From positions 3,162,001 through 3,226,000 of the forward strand of contig NZ_CP092915.1 in the NCBI RefSeq assembly GCF_022557175.1: a DNA stretch of 64,000 nucleotides, given 5' to 3'. Of this stretch, positions 44,076-53,244 are shown in pieces. Source of the stretch: Mycolicibacterium sp. YH-1. GTDB lineage: Bacteria > Actinomycetota > Actinomycetes > Mycobacteriales > Mycobacteriaceae. Positions within the stretch are counted from its first letter, which is position 1. Each line of letters starts with the position of its first letter. The notes under the pieces were generated by a model. That model was not told the DNA's origin and made no database searches. It saw only the letters and a program-made list of their open reading frames with translations. The position numbers and the translations under genes were made by a program.

Positions 44076-45815
44076 CTACCTCCCGTAGACACGCTCGCCC
44101 GGAGGCCAGCGCGTGATCGTCACCGGAAGGTAGTCGACGCGCGCGGCTCCGTCGGACTCTCGATGAATCAACGTGTGTGCCAAGAAGCGCTCGTCGTTGC
44201 GCTTGGGGAAGTCTGTGCGTTGGTGCGCACCGCGCGATTCTTCTCGGCGCAAGGCGGATTCGACGATGGTCTGCGCGATGTCGAGCATCCCCGACAACTC
44301 GAGCAGCCCCGTCAGCTCCGTGTTGAACGTGTGGCTGTGATCCTCGATCCCGACTCTCGCGAAGCGCTCCTGCAGCACCCGGATCTGCTCGACCGCCTTT
44401 GTCAATGTGGGTCCATCACGGTAGATCCCGGCGGCCGTCTCCAACGTGGCCTGCATGTCCGCCCGGATGTCGGCGATTCGGTCGTCCCCATCGACATGGC
44501 GGCTGAGCTGACGTTCCAGTCGCCGCGTCTCGGTGCGTGCCTGCGCCTGAACTGAAGGTGAGGTGCCGCGGGCGGTCGTCGCGTACTCCGCGGCGGCGCG
44601 GCCGGCTCGGGCACCGAACACCAGCAGCTCCGGCAGCGAGTTCGAGCCCAACCGGTTGGCGCCGTTGATGCTGACGCATGCCGTCTCGCCTGCGGCGTAG
44701 AGCCCGGGAAACGTTGTGGCGCCGTCGATATCGGTGTGAACGCCACCCATCATGTAGTGCACCACGGGTCGCACGGGGACCAGCTCGGTCACCGGGTCGA
44801 TGTGCTGGTAGTCGCGGCACAGCTCACGCACGAACGGCAGTCGTGTGTTGATCAGGTCGGCGCCCAGGTGCCGTAGGTCGAGGTAGACGACGGGTCCGTA
44901 CGGCGTCTCGACCGTCCTTCCCTTCTCCTGCTCGTGCACGAACGCCTGGGACAGCCGGTCCCGGGGTCCCAGCTCCATACTGCGCAGCTTCGGCTCGGGA
45001 GTGGGCTCGCCGAGGTCGTAGTCCTGCAGGTAGCGGTAGCCGTCCTTGTTCAGCAGCCAGCCACCCTCCGCGCGCGTCGCCTCGGTGATCAGGATTCCGG
45101 TGAACGGCAGCCCGGTGGGGTGGTACTGGACGAACTCCATGTCCTTCAGCGGTGCGCCCGCCCGGAACGCCAGGGCCATTCCGTCGCCGGTCTTGATGCT
45201 GGCGTTGGTGGTGAACGGAAACACGCGCCCACATCCGCCGGTGCACACGATCACGGCGTCGGCGAGGATCGTCTCGATGCGCCCGGTCGCCAGCTCGATG
45301 GCGACAACACCGCATACCCTGCCGTCGTCGACGAGCAAGGTCGTCGCGAACCACTCGTCGTAACGGACGATGTCCGGGTAGGCGAGAACGCGCTGAAACA
45401 GCGTGTGCAGCAGGTGAAATCCGGTCTTGTCGGCGGCGAACCACGTGCGCAGCTTCTTCATGCCGCCGAACGCGCGAACGGCAATGCGGCCGTCCGGCTT
45501 ACGGCTCCACGGACAGCCCCAATGCTCCAGCTGCAACAACTCCCGAGGCGCCTCGGCCACGAAGGCCTCGACCGCGTCTTGGTCGCACAGCCAGTCACCC
45601 CCGGACACGGTGTCGTAGGCGTGCTCGTCGAGGCTGTCGTCCTCGCCCGCCACGCCGGCGGCGCCGCCCTCGGCCGACACGGTGTGGCTGCGCATCGGGT
45701 ACACCTTGGAGACGATCGCCACGCTCAGGAGCGGGTTCGTCTCGGCGATCGCGATCGCCGCGCGCAGCCCCGCACCGCCCCCGCCGATCACCACTATGTT
45801 GTGTGACGCCGTCAT
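44076..45815 (-). CDS. frdA: Fumarate reductase flavoprotein subunit A
   Basis: 579 residues (583 in M. tuberculosis). The FAD loop is [15 protein letters not shown]; His44 in [11 protein letters not shown] is the expected covalent FAD attachment, at the same number as in E. coli FrdA. The capping-domain motif [10 protein letters not shown] and the active-site region [12 protein letters not shown] are present. The length and the separate FrdC and FrdD genes point to fumarate reductase rather than succinate dehydrogenase. It supports fumarate respiration and succinate release when oxygen is short. Confidence 0.94.
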   Translation of the reverse strand: MTASHNIVVIGGGGAGLRAAIAIAETNPLLSVAIVSKVYPMRSHTVSAEGGAAGVAGEDDSLDEHAYDTVSGGDWLCDQDAVEAFVAEAPRELLQLEHWGCPWSRKPDGRIAVRAFGGMKKLRTWFAADKTGFHLLHTLFQRVLAYPDIVRYDEWFATTLLVDDGRVCGVVAIELATGRIETILADAVIVCTGGCGRVFPFTTNASIKTGDGMALAFRAGAPLKDMEFVQYHPTGLPFTGILITEATRAEGGWLLNKDGYRYLQDYDLGEPTPEPKLRSMELGPRDRLSQAFVHEQEKGRTVETPYGPVVYLDLRHLGADLINTRLPFVRELCRDYQHIDPVTELVPVRPVVHYMMGGVHTDIDGATTFPGLYAAGETACVSINGANRLGSNSLPELLVFGARAGRAAAEYATTARGTSPSVQAQARTETRRLERQLSRHVDGDDRIADIRADMQATLETAAGIYRDGPTLTKAVEQIRVLQERFARVGIEDHSHTFNTELTGLLELSGMLDIAQTIVESALRREESRGAHQRTDFPKRNDERFLAHTLIHRESDGAARVDYLPVTITRWPPGERVYGR

Positions 45816-45824
45816 CGCGGTCGC

Positions 45825-46067
45825 TCACGCCTCGAACGTCTCGTGTTCGCCGGTGCGCTCGTCCTTCAGGACTTTGCCGTCATGTCGCGTGGTCCGAAAG
45901 CGCGTGGTTCCGTCGTGGTACACATGCCGGATCTCGCGGCAGCCGCAGGCGTACTTGAGGTCGTCGTATTTGAAGCCGTCATCATCACCCTCGACGTGGT
46001 GATCACCATCTACCGTGCGCCCGCAGGGCGCCTTCTGCTTCGTGAAGTGCGTCAATGTTGTATCCAT
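45825..46067 (-). CDS. Small Cys-containing protein leading the frd operon
   Basis: 80 residues, strongly polar and rich in Asp, His and Lys. Three cysteines (C15 in APCGRT, C41 and C43 in ACGCREIRHVYHD) plus nearby histidines suggest a metal site. It is 9 bp upstream of frdA, so it is co-transcribed and possibly coupled. It may assist Fe-S or flavin assembly of the reductase, but no family is recognised. The CRP-like palindrome lies 28 bp upstream. Confidence 0.7.
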   Translation of the reverse strand: MDTTLTHFTKQKAPCGRTVDGDHHVEGDDDGFKYDDLKYACGCREIRHVYHDGTTRFRTTRHDGKVLKDERTGEHETFEA

Positions 46068-46094
46068 CGGCCCGCCTCCTCCGATGTCAGGCGA

Positions 46095-46108
46095 GTGATC
46101 TAGATCAC
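46095..46108. promoter_or_regulatory. CRP/FNR-type palindrome upstream of the frd operon
   Basis: GTGATCTAGATCAC is a perfect 14-bp palindrome matching the GTGA-N6-TCAC core of CRP-family sites. It sits 28-41 bp upstream of the first gene of the operon. cAMP-CRP control of frdA has been proposed for M. tuberculosis, which fits. Confidence 0.7.
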
Positions 46109-46158
46109 GTCACCAGGATATGCCTGCAGAAGGCTTCCGCGCGAGACCGTGCAAGCGC

Positions 46159-47127
46159 TCACGGCACCAGTAACAGCTTGCCCACCGACTTGCGGTTCTC
46201 CATGTCGGCGTGGGCTTGTGCCGCATCGGCCAGGGGATACTCGCCGAAGATCTGGACCTTGAGCTTCCCGTCGGCGATCCAGTCGAAGAGCTGTGCGGTG
46301 TGAGCGCGAAGGAGGGCAGGAGTGGCGATGTGGTCGCCGAACACCGCGTAGCCGATCTTGATGCTCCTCGGCAGGCTCATGATGTCGATCGGACCGGGTC
46401 CGCCGAGCACCGGGCCATACCAGCAGAACGTGCCGGATCGGCGGAGCACGTCGAGTGATCCCTGGAATGTCGAGGGTCCGGAGCCGTCATAGACGACGTG
46501 CACGCCTTCGCCCCCGGTGAGCCGTAGTGCCTCCTGCGCGAACCGGCCCTCACTGTCGACGATCACGTGGTCGGCTCCGGCCTCCTTGGCCGCGGAAACC
46601 TTGGCCTCCGAGGAGACGCGGCCGATGACGTGGCCGCCGCGCAGCTTGATGATCTGGGTCAGCAGCAGGCCCAGGCCCCCGGCGGCGGCGTGGACGAACG
46701 CGGTGTCACCGGGCTGCACCGGGTAGAAGTCGGTCGCGAAGTGGCTTGCGGTGAGGCCCTGCATCATCACCGAAGCGGCCACACGGTCATCGATCGCGTC
46801 GGGGATCGGCACCAGCGACGTCGCCGGAATCGCGATCCGCTCGGCGTAGCTTCCCGGCGCGTACACCCAGGCCACCCGCTGGCCGATGGAGATGTCCTCG
46901 ACGCCCTCGCCCAAGGCCAGGACGCGCCCGGCACCCTCAACGCCGAGGATCTTCGGATCGGGGACTTCGGTCCACGCCATGCCCTGTCGCACACCGATGT
47001 CCATGAAGTTCACGCCCGCGTGGGCGATCTCCACCAGTGCCTCGCCAGGACCCGGCGTGGGATCGGGACCCTCGACGTACTCCAGCACTTCCCGGCCGCC
47101 GGCGCCGTTCATCGTCACTGCCTTCAT
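46159..47127 (-). CDS. NADPH:quinone oxidoreductase-type medium-chain reductase
   Basis: 322 residues of the zinc-free MDR (quinone oxidoreductase) class. The N-terminal catalytic domain has GPGEALVEIAHAGVNFMDIG and ends before the NADPH fold with VHAAAGGLGLLLTQI and GAVIGRVS-like sequence (HVIGRVSSEAKVSA). No zinc-binding cysteines are present. It likely reduces quinones or reactive enones. The gene is 50 bp downstream of a TetR regulator on the same strand, and an operator-like palindrome sits just before its start. Confidence 0.88.
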   Translation of the reverse strand: MKAVTMNGAGGREVLEYVEGPDPTPGPGEALVEIAHAGVNFMDIGVRQGMAWTEVPDPKILGVEGAGRVLALGEGVEDISIGQRVAWVYAPGSYAERIAIPATSLVPIPDAIDDRVAASVMMQGLTASHFATDFYPVQPGDTAFVHAAAGGLGLLLTQIIKLRGGHVIGRVSSEAKVSAAKEAGADHVIVDSEGRFAQEALRLTGGEGVHVVYDGSGPSTFQGSLDVLRRSGTFCWYGPVLGGPGPIDIMSLPRSIKIGYAVFGDHIATPALLRAHTAQLFDWIADGKLKVQIFGEYPLADAAQAHADMENRKSVGKLLLVP

Positions 47128-47144
47128 CGATCTACTCCTATTTA

Positions 47145-47158
47145 GAATGAATATTCAA
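47145..47158. promoter_or_regulatory. Operator-like palindrome before the quinone oxidoreductase gene
   Basis: GAATGA-ATA-TTCAA, 18 bp upstream of the reductase start. The same GAATGA-N3-TTCAA pattern occurs at 47766-47779 upstream of the TetR gene, so both are probably sites of that regulator. Confidence 0.6.
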
Positions 47159-47177
47159 TAATGTGAGGAAGTTAGGG

Positions 47178-47744
47178 CTATCGGATCGCCCGCAACGTCA
47201 TCGTGGCCATCTCGGTCAGGGCGGTGGGATCCGCGCCGCCGCGGCCAGCGACGCGGATGCCGGAGATGTTGCCGACGAGGAACCCGACGGCGACGTCGGG
47301 ATCGATGTCGACGGCGATGTCGCCCTCCCGCTGTGCGTCGCGAATCCGTCCCGCGACGGCGGCGTGCAAACCGGCCGCCAGGGCGTCGTTGATCTCGGCG
47401 AGATCGGGCCGCGATGCGCCGAACTCACAGATCGAGCCGACGCCAAGACACGGCTGATCGGCTGTTTCGACCACTCTGCGCAACATCGCCTCGATACCGT
47501 CGATGGCACGTGGGCCACTTCTTAGGGCATCGAGGTGGGCAGCGCACTCGCCCATCCCGTACCGCCGGACCGCCGAGCAGTACAGCTGCCACTTGTCACC
47601 GAAGGTCGCGTAGAGGCTCTGCCGTCCGATCCCCATCGCCGCCACCAGCATCTGGGCGGAACTGCCCTCGAACCCATGCTCGCGAAAGACGCCAATCGCG
47701 GCGTCAAGCGCGTTGTCCGCGTCGAACTGACGAGTTCTGGCCAT
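47178..47744 (-). CDS. TetR-family regulator of the quinone oxidoreductase gene
   Basis: 188 residues. The helix-turn-helix is GSSAQMLVAAMGIGRQSLYATFGDK, with ATFGDK as the usual end of the recognition helix. The C-terminal part (HAAVAGRIRDAQREGDIAVDID) matches the YxaF/LmrA-type TetR subgroup. It probably represses itself and the neighbouring reductase through the matching palindromes at 47145 and 47766. The inducer is probably an electrophile or quinone. Confidence 0.88.
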   Translation of the reverse strand: MARTRQFDADNALDAAIGVFREHGFEGSSAQMLVAAMGIGRQSLYATFGDKWQLYCSAVRRYGMGECAAHLDALRSGPRAIDGIEAMLRRVVETADQPCLGVGSICEFGASRPDLAEINDALAAGLHAAVAGRIRDAQREGDIAVDIDPDVAVGFLVGNISGIRVAGRGGADPTALTEMATMTLRAIR

Positions 47745-47765
47745 GGGTCAACCATAGACTTGTTG

Positions 47766-47779
47766 GAATGATCGTTCAA
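47766..47779. promoter_or_regulatory. Operator-like palindrome before the TetR gene
   Basis: GAATGA-TCG-TTCAA, 22 bp upstream of the TetR start. It shares all outer bases with the site at 47145-47158 and differs only in the 3-bp centre. Confidence 0.6.
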
Positions 47780-47841
47780 GTATGTTGGCGACACGTCATG
47801 TCAGACGGTGGCAGGTTCTGATCGCGACAGCCGACCAGAGT

Positions 47842-48519
47842 TCAGTTCGACGGCGCTGGGTTCATCGACCCGATGAAGTAGGTCTCTTTGCCGGTCGGAT
47901 ACCCGCCGCCGTTGGTGGCGATGTGCACGTGGTCGAAGTGGTTGGCCGTCTCATTGCCGTAGTTCTCGGTCCAACTCGGCGCGCCGATGCCGGGGTAGAA
48001 GCCCTGCCGCCAGATCACGTGGAGCACGCCCCAGCGCTCCGCATTGGCCAGCGCCAACCCGGCGATCTGGTTGCCGAGCTCGATACCCGCCTCGGAGTGG
48101 TAGTTCGGGATCATCACATCGATCGCCAACCCGTTGGGATGCCACTTCAAGGGGTCCTGCCGGGCCCCGCCGATCGTGGTGATCTCAGGAAACAACACGC
48201 TGATGGCGCGGGCCACCCAGATGGTCTTGACCTGCAGGCCCTGCTCCGGCGTGATGCCTGCGGGTAGCGCGAACTGGAAGTCCCAGGCTGCCGACGGCGT
48301 GCTCGCCGCCATCAACTCCGCCTTCGCGGGGCTGGCGATGTCGGGGGCGCCGGGCGCTGCCGATCCCGGGTCTGTTGGCGCCACCGCCGCAGTCTCATCG
48401 CAGCAGGGCGCCGATGTGTTCTGGGCGTAGACCATGGCTGCGGCCAGCACGACAGAGGCCGCGAGCGCGAATGCGCGGCCTCGTCCGTTGGCTAACGGTT
48501 TGCTGCCCACGAGCAGCAC
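47842..48519 (-). CDS. Exported M15-like/ARB_07466-type protein (paralogue 1)
   Basis: 225 residues from GTG 48519. A signal sequence (AFALAASVVLAAAMVYA) is followed by a Pro/Ala-rich linker and a C-terminal domain with WHPNGLAIDVMIPNYHS and NHFDHVHIATNGGG. The spaced H, D and DHVH pattern is that of zinc-dependent M15-like peptidase folds acting on cell-wall peptides. Two cysteines follow the signal (PCCDE). It is 43 bp downstream of a paralogue on the same strand. Substrate unknown; the role is probably in the cell envelope. Confidence 0.75.
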   Translation of the reverse strand: MLLVGSKPLANGRGRAFALAASVVLAAAMVYAQNTSAPCCDETAAVAPTDPGSAAPGAPDIASPAKAELMAASTPSAAWDFQFALPAGITPEQGLQVKTIWVARAISVLFPEITTIGGARQDPLKWHPNGLAIDVMIPNYHSEAGIELGNQIAGLALANAERWGVLHVIWRQGFYPGIGAPSWTENYGNETANHFDHVHIATNGGGYPTGKETYFIGSMNPAPSN

Positions 48520-48562
48520 TTTACTGGCACGTCAGACGCGTGTGGCCTAAAGCGGCCGAGAC

Positions 48563-49183
48563 TCAGCGCAAGTAGGTTTCGGTGCCTGTCGGGTACCCGC
48601 CGCCGTTGGTGGCGATGTGCACGTGGTCGAAGTGGTTCTGGGTGTCCGAGCCGCGGCTGCTCATCTGACGCGGAGCGCGGCCGGGACCGTAGGAGGTCTG
48701 CCGCCAGAGCGCGTGGTTCAGGCCGAATCGCTCCGCATTCTCGAGGACGAACGCGACGATGCGGTCACCGAGGGCCTTACCCTCGGCCGAGCGATAGTTC
48801 GGGATCATCACGTCGATCGCGAGACCGTTCGGATGCCATCGCATGGAGTCCTGCCGTACCCCACCGATGTTGAGGATCTCAGGGAACATCCCGCTGACCG
48901 CGCGGGCCGCCAGGATGGTTTCGACCTGGAGACCCTTCTCGGGTGCGACACCGGGGGGCAACACATGCCGGACCACCAGACGGGCCGCTGGTGGGGTTGC
49001 CTGGATCGGCGGGGGCGGTGTCACGAGCTCCACGGCACTGGGAGCCGTTTCCTCGGTGCTCGCAGCGACTGTGTTCGTAGCGGTGTCGGCGCCTGTGGCG
49101 AGCAATGTGGCGGCCGGGACGATTACCGCTGCCACGGCTACCTGACAGCGGCGCCGGGCGTTGGTTAACCTGTGCCTTCTCAC
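48563..49183 (-). CDS. Exported M15-like/ARB_07466-type protein (paralogue 2)
   Basis: 206 residues from GTG 49183. The N-terminal signal is short (VAVAAVIVPAATLLATGA), followed by a Thr/Pro-rich linker. The C-terminal domain repeats the motifs of the neighbouring gene: WHPNGLAIDVMIPNYRS and NHFDHVHIATNGGG. The shared domain but different linkers indicate an old tandem duplication. The upstream 291 bases (49184-49474) contain no gene. Confidence 0.75.
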   Translation of the reverse strand: MRRHRLTNARRRCQVAVAAVIVPAATLLATGADTATNTVAASTEETAPSAVELVTPPPPIQATPPAARLVVRHVLPPGVAPEKGLQVETILAARAVSGMFPEILNIGGVRQDSMRWHPNGLAIDVMIPNYRSAEGKALGDRIVAFVLENAERFGLNHALWRQTSYGPGRAPRQMSSRGSDTQNHFDHVHIATNGGGYPTGTETYLR

Positions 49184-49474
49184 CGCGGGGACCCTACCGG
49201 CGGGTCTACGGGGAAAAGCAAATCGTCGCTACATATCTGGTGTGGTGTGAAAATATCGCGCGCAGCGGCCATTTCGCGCTAGTCGCGACAGCGCGACTCT
49301 GAAATGTGCTGTGATTCAGCATCTTTCGAATGCGTGAAACCAGTCGCTGACTTTTTGGGTGCGTATGCGGGTGGGAGAGAACACATCACACTGACTTGGT
49401 CAGTGTGAGCAACGCCGCATGTTGACACTCTTGACCAATTGTCTCGGCAGTGCCTATGGAAGTGGGCGCTTGGG

Positions 49475-50839
49475 TCAGGCGACCGCCACCGCTTCGCGCG
49501 CCATCACCTCTTTGGCGGCGCGCTCGCCGGAGCGGACGGCGCCGTCGATGAATCCGTACATCACAGCCGAGCTCTCGGTGCCGGCCCAGTGGATGCGGCC
49601 ACAGGGTTCGCGCAGGGCGGGCCCGAACTCGGTGAGCACACCCGGTGGGGTGTGGGCGATCATCCCGCCGCCCGAGTAGCGCTCGATCGCCCAGTTCTGC
49701 TCGACGTAGTCAATAGGCGTCAGGGCCCTATCGCCGAACCGCTCGGCGACGGCCTCGAGCACCACTTTCTTGCGCTCGGCCTCGGTGAGCTGTCCGATCT
49801 GGCGTGCGACGGGCCCCTCAGTGATGACGGTCAGCACTCCGGGGCTACCGGTGTCGGTGCAGGAGTCGATGGTGAGGTTCGCCGGTGACCCCGGTGCGAA
49901 GGACTGGCCCGACAGTCCATCGGCACGCCAGAACGGCGCGTCGTAGACCAGAGCGATCTTGTACACCGCGCCCGTGGGCATCCGCTGGTGCAGAAACGAT
50001 CGATCCACCGGCAGCATCGGGTCGTAGAGGATGTGGCTGGCGATCGAGATCGGCACCGTCACGATGACCCGACGCGCGCGCACCACCATGTCCTCGGCGT
50101 GCACCGTGACTCCATCGGCGTCCTGAGCGATGCTGTGGACCGGTTTCGACAGATGGATCGCGTCGCCGAGCTCGGCCGCGACCGCCCGATGAATGGCACC
50201 CATGCCGCCGACTGGCCGGGCGTCCTCGGCGGCGTCCTTGACCCCCAACACGAAGCCCGGCCCACCGGACGACGCCATTTGGTACAGCACGAACAGCAGC
50301 GACACCTCCGAGGCCGCCGAGGTGTACAGCCCGGAGATGGAGGATTCCAGCAGTTCATGGGCGGCCTTTGACAGGGTGTTCCGGTCCAGCCACGCCGCCC
50401 AGCTCAGCCGATCCCACTTGTGCGCCTTGGGCGCCTCCCACGGGGCGTGCACCGGAATCGACTTGCACATCTGGGTCAGTTCGAGAAAGACCGTGCCGAT
50501 ATTGGCGACGGCCCACGGGCTCATCGACAGCGGAATGGTGCCCTTGTATCTGTACTTCTTGCCGTCGACGAACATCATGGCCTCGCCGTCGGCGTACTGC
50601 TTGTAGCTCGGCACCCCGAACTCGTTCATGAGCGCGTAGATGGCGGCCTGTCCCGGTCCGATCCAGGCGCCGCCCCGATCGATCCACGCCCCGTTGTCGC
50701 GGACCTCGGTGAAGGTGCGGCCACCGACGCGATCGCGGGCCTCCAGCAACGCGACCGAATGGCCCGCCTGTTTCAGGCGCAGCGCGGCGGTCAATCCGGC
50801 GAATCCAGCTCCCACTACGCAAAGGTCCACGTCGACCAT
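49475..50839 (-). CDS. Flavin-containing monoamine oxidase (AofH/Rv3170-like)
   Basis: 454 residues (448 in Rv3170). The FAD loop is CVVGAGFAGLTAALRL, followed by LEARDRVGGRTFTE, and the C-terminal flavin motif is IHWAGTESSAVMYGFIDGAV. At the place of the covalent Cys of mammalian MAO the sequence is RYSGGGMIAHTPPGVL, so FAD is probably non-covalent. It should oxidise primary or secondary amines to aldehydes with release of ammonia and peroxide. The divergent side faces a DUF2510 protein 223 bp away. Confidence 0.88.
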   Translation of the reverse strand: MVDVDLCVVGAGFAGLTAALRLKQAGHSVALLEARDRVGGRTFTEVRDNGAWIDRGGAWIGPGQAAIYALMNEFGVPSYKQYADGEAMMFVDGKKYRYKGTIPLSMSPWAVANIGTVFLELTQMCKSIPVHAPWEAPKAHKWDRLSWAAWLDRNTLSKAAHELLESSISGLYTSAASEVSLLFVLYQMASSGGPGFVLGVKDAAEDARPVGGMGAIHRAVAAELGDAIHLSKPVHSIAQDADGVTVHAEDMVVRARRVIVTVPISIASHILYDPMLPVDRSFLHQRMPTGAVYKIALVYDAPFWRADGLSGQSFAPGSPANLTIDSCTDTGSPGVLTVITEGPVARQIGQLTEAERKKVVLEAVAERFGDRALTPIDYVEQNWAIERYSGGGMIAHTPPGVLTEFGPALREPCGRIHWAGTESSAVMYGFIDGAVRSGERAAKEVMAREAVAVA

Positions 50840-51062
50840 GAGCTAACCCCATTGGTTGTCTGCGCGCGGCCGCCCCCGGCCGGGCACAGTGTTGCTCGCG
50901 CCCGCGAATCAAGCCGGGCGAAATACATGTCCAGCTAATACGCGTACTCGGAGCTGTTGTGGATGTCAATAACGCGGGTGCCACCCGATTGCGCCGGCAA
51001 GCAGTCAGCGGCGGGATGTCCGACAGGTCTCGCGCCAGGCAGGCGTCGTCATACCGACCTCA

Positions 51063-51605
51063 TCACTCGCAGGCGACGCCGTCGCCGTCCCTGTCCAGAC
51101 CTGAGCGATAGCCGGGTTCGCCGACATAGAGGGGTGCCGCGCCAGCGGCACGCGCTGCCGCGCAACTTCCGTAGTAGGCGCTCGACGGGATCTGAGGCAC
51201 CAGCGGAACGATGGATGGCGGTGCTTCCGGCGCGGGAGGCAGTGGTTCGGACTCTGGGGCCGGTGGTTCGAAGAAGGGAACGGGAGGAGCCGCCGCTGTG
51301 ACGGTAACTGTCGAAATCGCCGGCGGAAACGTCTCCGTCACCGTCGTCGGCGAGGCCGTCACCGTCATCGTCTTCGTCACGGTCGCTGCCGTTGGCGTGG
51401 CGTTATCGCTGCCAGAACCCATGTTGCCGAGAGCGATTGCCAGGAGCGCTGCGCCGCCGACACCGCCGGCGATGAGCAGTCGACGTTTGTCGGTCGGCGG
51501 TTTGGGTGGTGGTGATCCCCATTCGTGACCGTTCCAATACATCTGCCCTGCTATGCCGCTCGGGTCTGGGTACCAGCCAGGCGTGGGTGATGGTTGTTTG
51601 GTCAC
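51063..51605 (-). CDS. DUF2510-Excalibur membrane protein
   Basis: 180 residues in four parts. An N-terminal DUF2510 motif (PTPGWYPDPSGIAGQMYWNG) faces the cytoplasm. One membrane segment follows (LLIAGGVGGAALLAIALG). Then comes a Thr/Val- and Pro-rich linker. The C-terminal Excalibur calcium-binding motif (SGLDRDGDGVACE with flanking Cys) lies outside. The architecture is typical of actinobacterial envelope proteins. It may sense or bind calcium at the cell surface; function is not known. Confidence 0.85.
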   Translation of the reverse strand: MTKQPSPTPGWYPDPSGIAGQMYWNGHEWGSPPPKPPTDKRRLLIAGGVGGAALLAIALGNMGSGSDNATPTAATVTKTMTVTASPTTVTETFPPAISTVTVTAAAPPVPFFEPPAPESEPLPPAPEAPPSIVPLVPQIPSSAYYGSCAAARAAGAAPLYVGEPGYRSGLDRDGDGVACE

Positions 51606-51792
51606 GGCGTCCCCCCGGGCAATTCTGCTGCGGTTGCCACGACCGGTGATCTCCGGCCAACGTCGCTGGTAGGCGTGGATGTCACCCGGATCACCGACGT
51701 CGATTCTGACGCAATCGCAAATTTCAGGACGAATGTACTCCTCCGGTCAATTACTGTTCGTGCACTACCCGCCACGGAAGGTCGGTTGTCAC

Positions 51793-53244
51793 ATGACGGC
51801 AGAGAACGTGGCGGACCCCGCTACCGCGCACGAACAGAGTCAGGGGAGTGGCTCCGAGCCGGAGCTGAAGCGAACTCTGGGCTCGTTTCAGGTGTTTGCG
51901 ATCTCGTTCGCGTTCATCTCGGTGGCCGTCGGCATCTTCGCGACGTATGACGATGTGCTTGTCAGCGCGGGTCCGGTGGGGATCTGGCTGTGGATCGCCG
52001 CCGCGGTCGGGCAGGGTCTGGTGGCGCTGGTGGTGGCGCAGTTCGCGGCCCGCATCGCGTTGAGCGGCTCGTCCTATCAATGGGCTTCGCGACTGGCGAG
52101 CCCCAGGATCGGCTGGCTGTTCGGCTGGTTGACATTCTGGTACCTCGCCATCGCCGTGGTGGCGCTCGACAATGCGCTGGCCAGCCAGGCGCTCATGCCG
52201 CTGCTCGGCATGGCCGAGGACGAGGGCTCGGCCCGGCTGATCACCGTGGCGATCATGATCGTTCAGGCCGCGTTGGTCATCGCCTCCACGCGGCTGCTCG
52301 GCATGATCACCTCCGGCGCGGTCGGTGTTGAGCTGGCCATCGTCGTGGTGTTGGTGATCGGTCTGGCGGCCGTCATGGTGTTCACCGGCAGCGGCGACGT
52401 CGACAATCTCACCTCCCGCGGCATCACCGCCGATTCGCCCGACTACTTCGCCATCGGCGGCGGGTTGATGGCCGGAATGATCATGGGCCTCACCACACTT
52501 GTCGGCTTCGACTCCGCGGCCAATCTCGCCGAGGAGGCCAAGGACCCCTTCCGCAGTGTTCCGCGCGCGATCGTGGCATCGGTGGTCGCGGCGGGCGTGC
52601 TCGGGCTGGTGTTCCTGATCGCTCTCACCGTCGCGATCAAGGACGTCACCGCGGTGAGCACCGGCGGTTCACCGGTGGCCGCGATCATCCGGAGCCAACT
52701 CGGCCCCGTCGCGGAGCGAATCCTGCTGGCAGGACTGGTGTTCGCGATGTTCGGTGCCGGGATGGTGGTGATGGCCGCCTGCTCGCGGCAGGTGTTCGCC
52801 ATGGCGCGTGACGAGCGCTTCCCCGCGCACGCCCTGATGCGACGGGTCAACCCGCGCACGCAGACCCCGGTGCCGGCGACCATCCTGATCCTGGCCGTGG
52901 GGATCGTCCTGATGCTCGCACTGCCCGGTGAGGCACTGCTGCAGCTCATCATCGGATCGACCATCCTGCCCGCACTTATCTACGGCGCGATCGTCATCCT
53001 CTACCTGGTGGTGCGTAAACGCCTGGAGCACAAGGAGGGTGGCTTCAGCCTCGGGCGCTTCGAACTGCCGGTCGCCGTCGCGGCGATGATCTGGGTGGCG
53101 TTCGTGCTCTTTGTGCTCGTCACCCCCGAGGCCGCGTTCGTGCCCGTCCTCATAGTGCTTGGCCTTATCCTCGCCGGCGGCGTCTACTTCGCCACGATGC
53201 TGGTGTTCCACCGCGAGGTGCTTGACGCCGAGGCCACCGAATGA
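51793..53244 (+). CDS. APC-family amino acid/amine permease
   Basis: 483 residues from ATG 51793 with about twelve membrane segments. The first segment (FQVFAISFAFISVAVGIFAT) and the SGSSYQWASRLASPRIGWLFG loop are typical of APC permeases of the amino acid/choline type. The second, fifth and eighth segments are easily seen by eye. It probably imports an amino acid or amine. It overlaps the next gene by 4 nt, so the substrate is likely handled by that FAD oxidoreductase. Confidence 0.87.
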   Translation: MTAENVADPATAHEQSQGSGSEPELKRTLGSFQVFAISFAFISVAVGIFATYDDVLVSAGPVGIWLWIAAAVGQGLVALVVAQFAARIALSGSSYQWASRLASPRIGWLFGWLTFWYLAIAVVALDNALASQALMPLLGMAEDEGSARLITVAIMIVQAALVIASTRLLGMITSGAVGVELAIVVVLVIGLAAVMVFTGSGDVDNLTSRGITADSPDYFAIGGGLMAGMIMGLTTLVGFDSAANLAEEAKDPFRSVPRAIVASVVAAGVLGLVFLIALTVAIKDVTAVSTGGSPVAAIIRSQLGPVAERILLAGLVFAMFGAGMVVMAACSRQVFAMARDERFPAHALMRRVNPRTQTPVPATILILAVGIVLMLALPGEALLQLIIGSTILPALIYGAIVILYLVVRKRLEHKEGGFSLGRFELPVAVAAMIWVAFVLFVLVTPEAAFVPVLIVLGLILAGGVYFATMLVFHREVLDAEATE

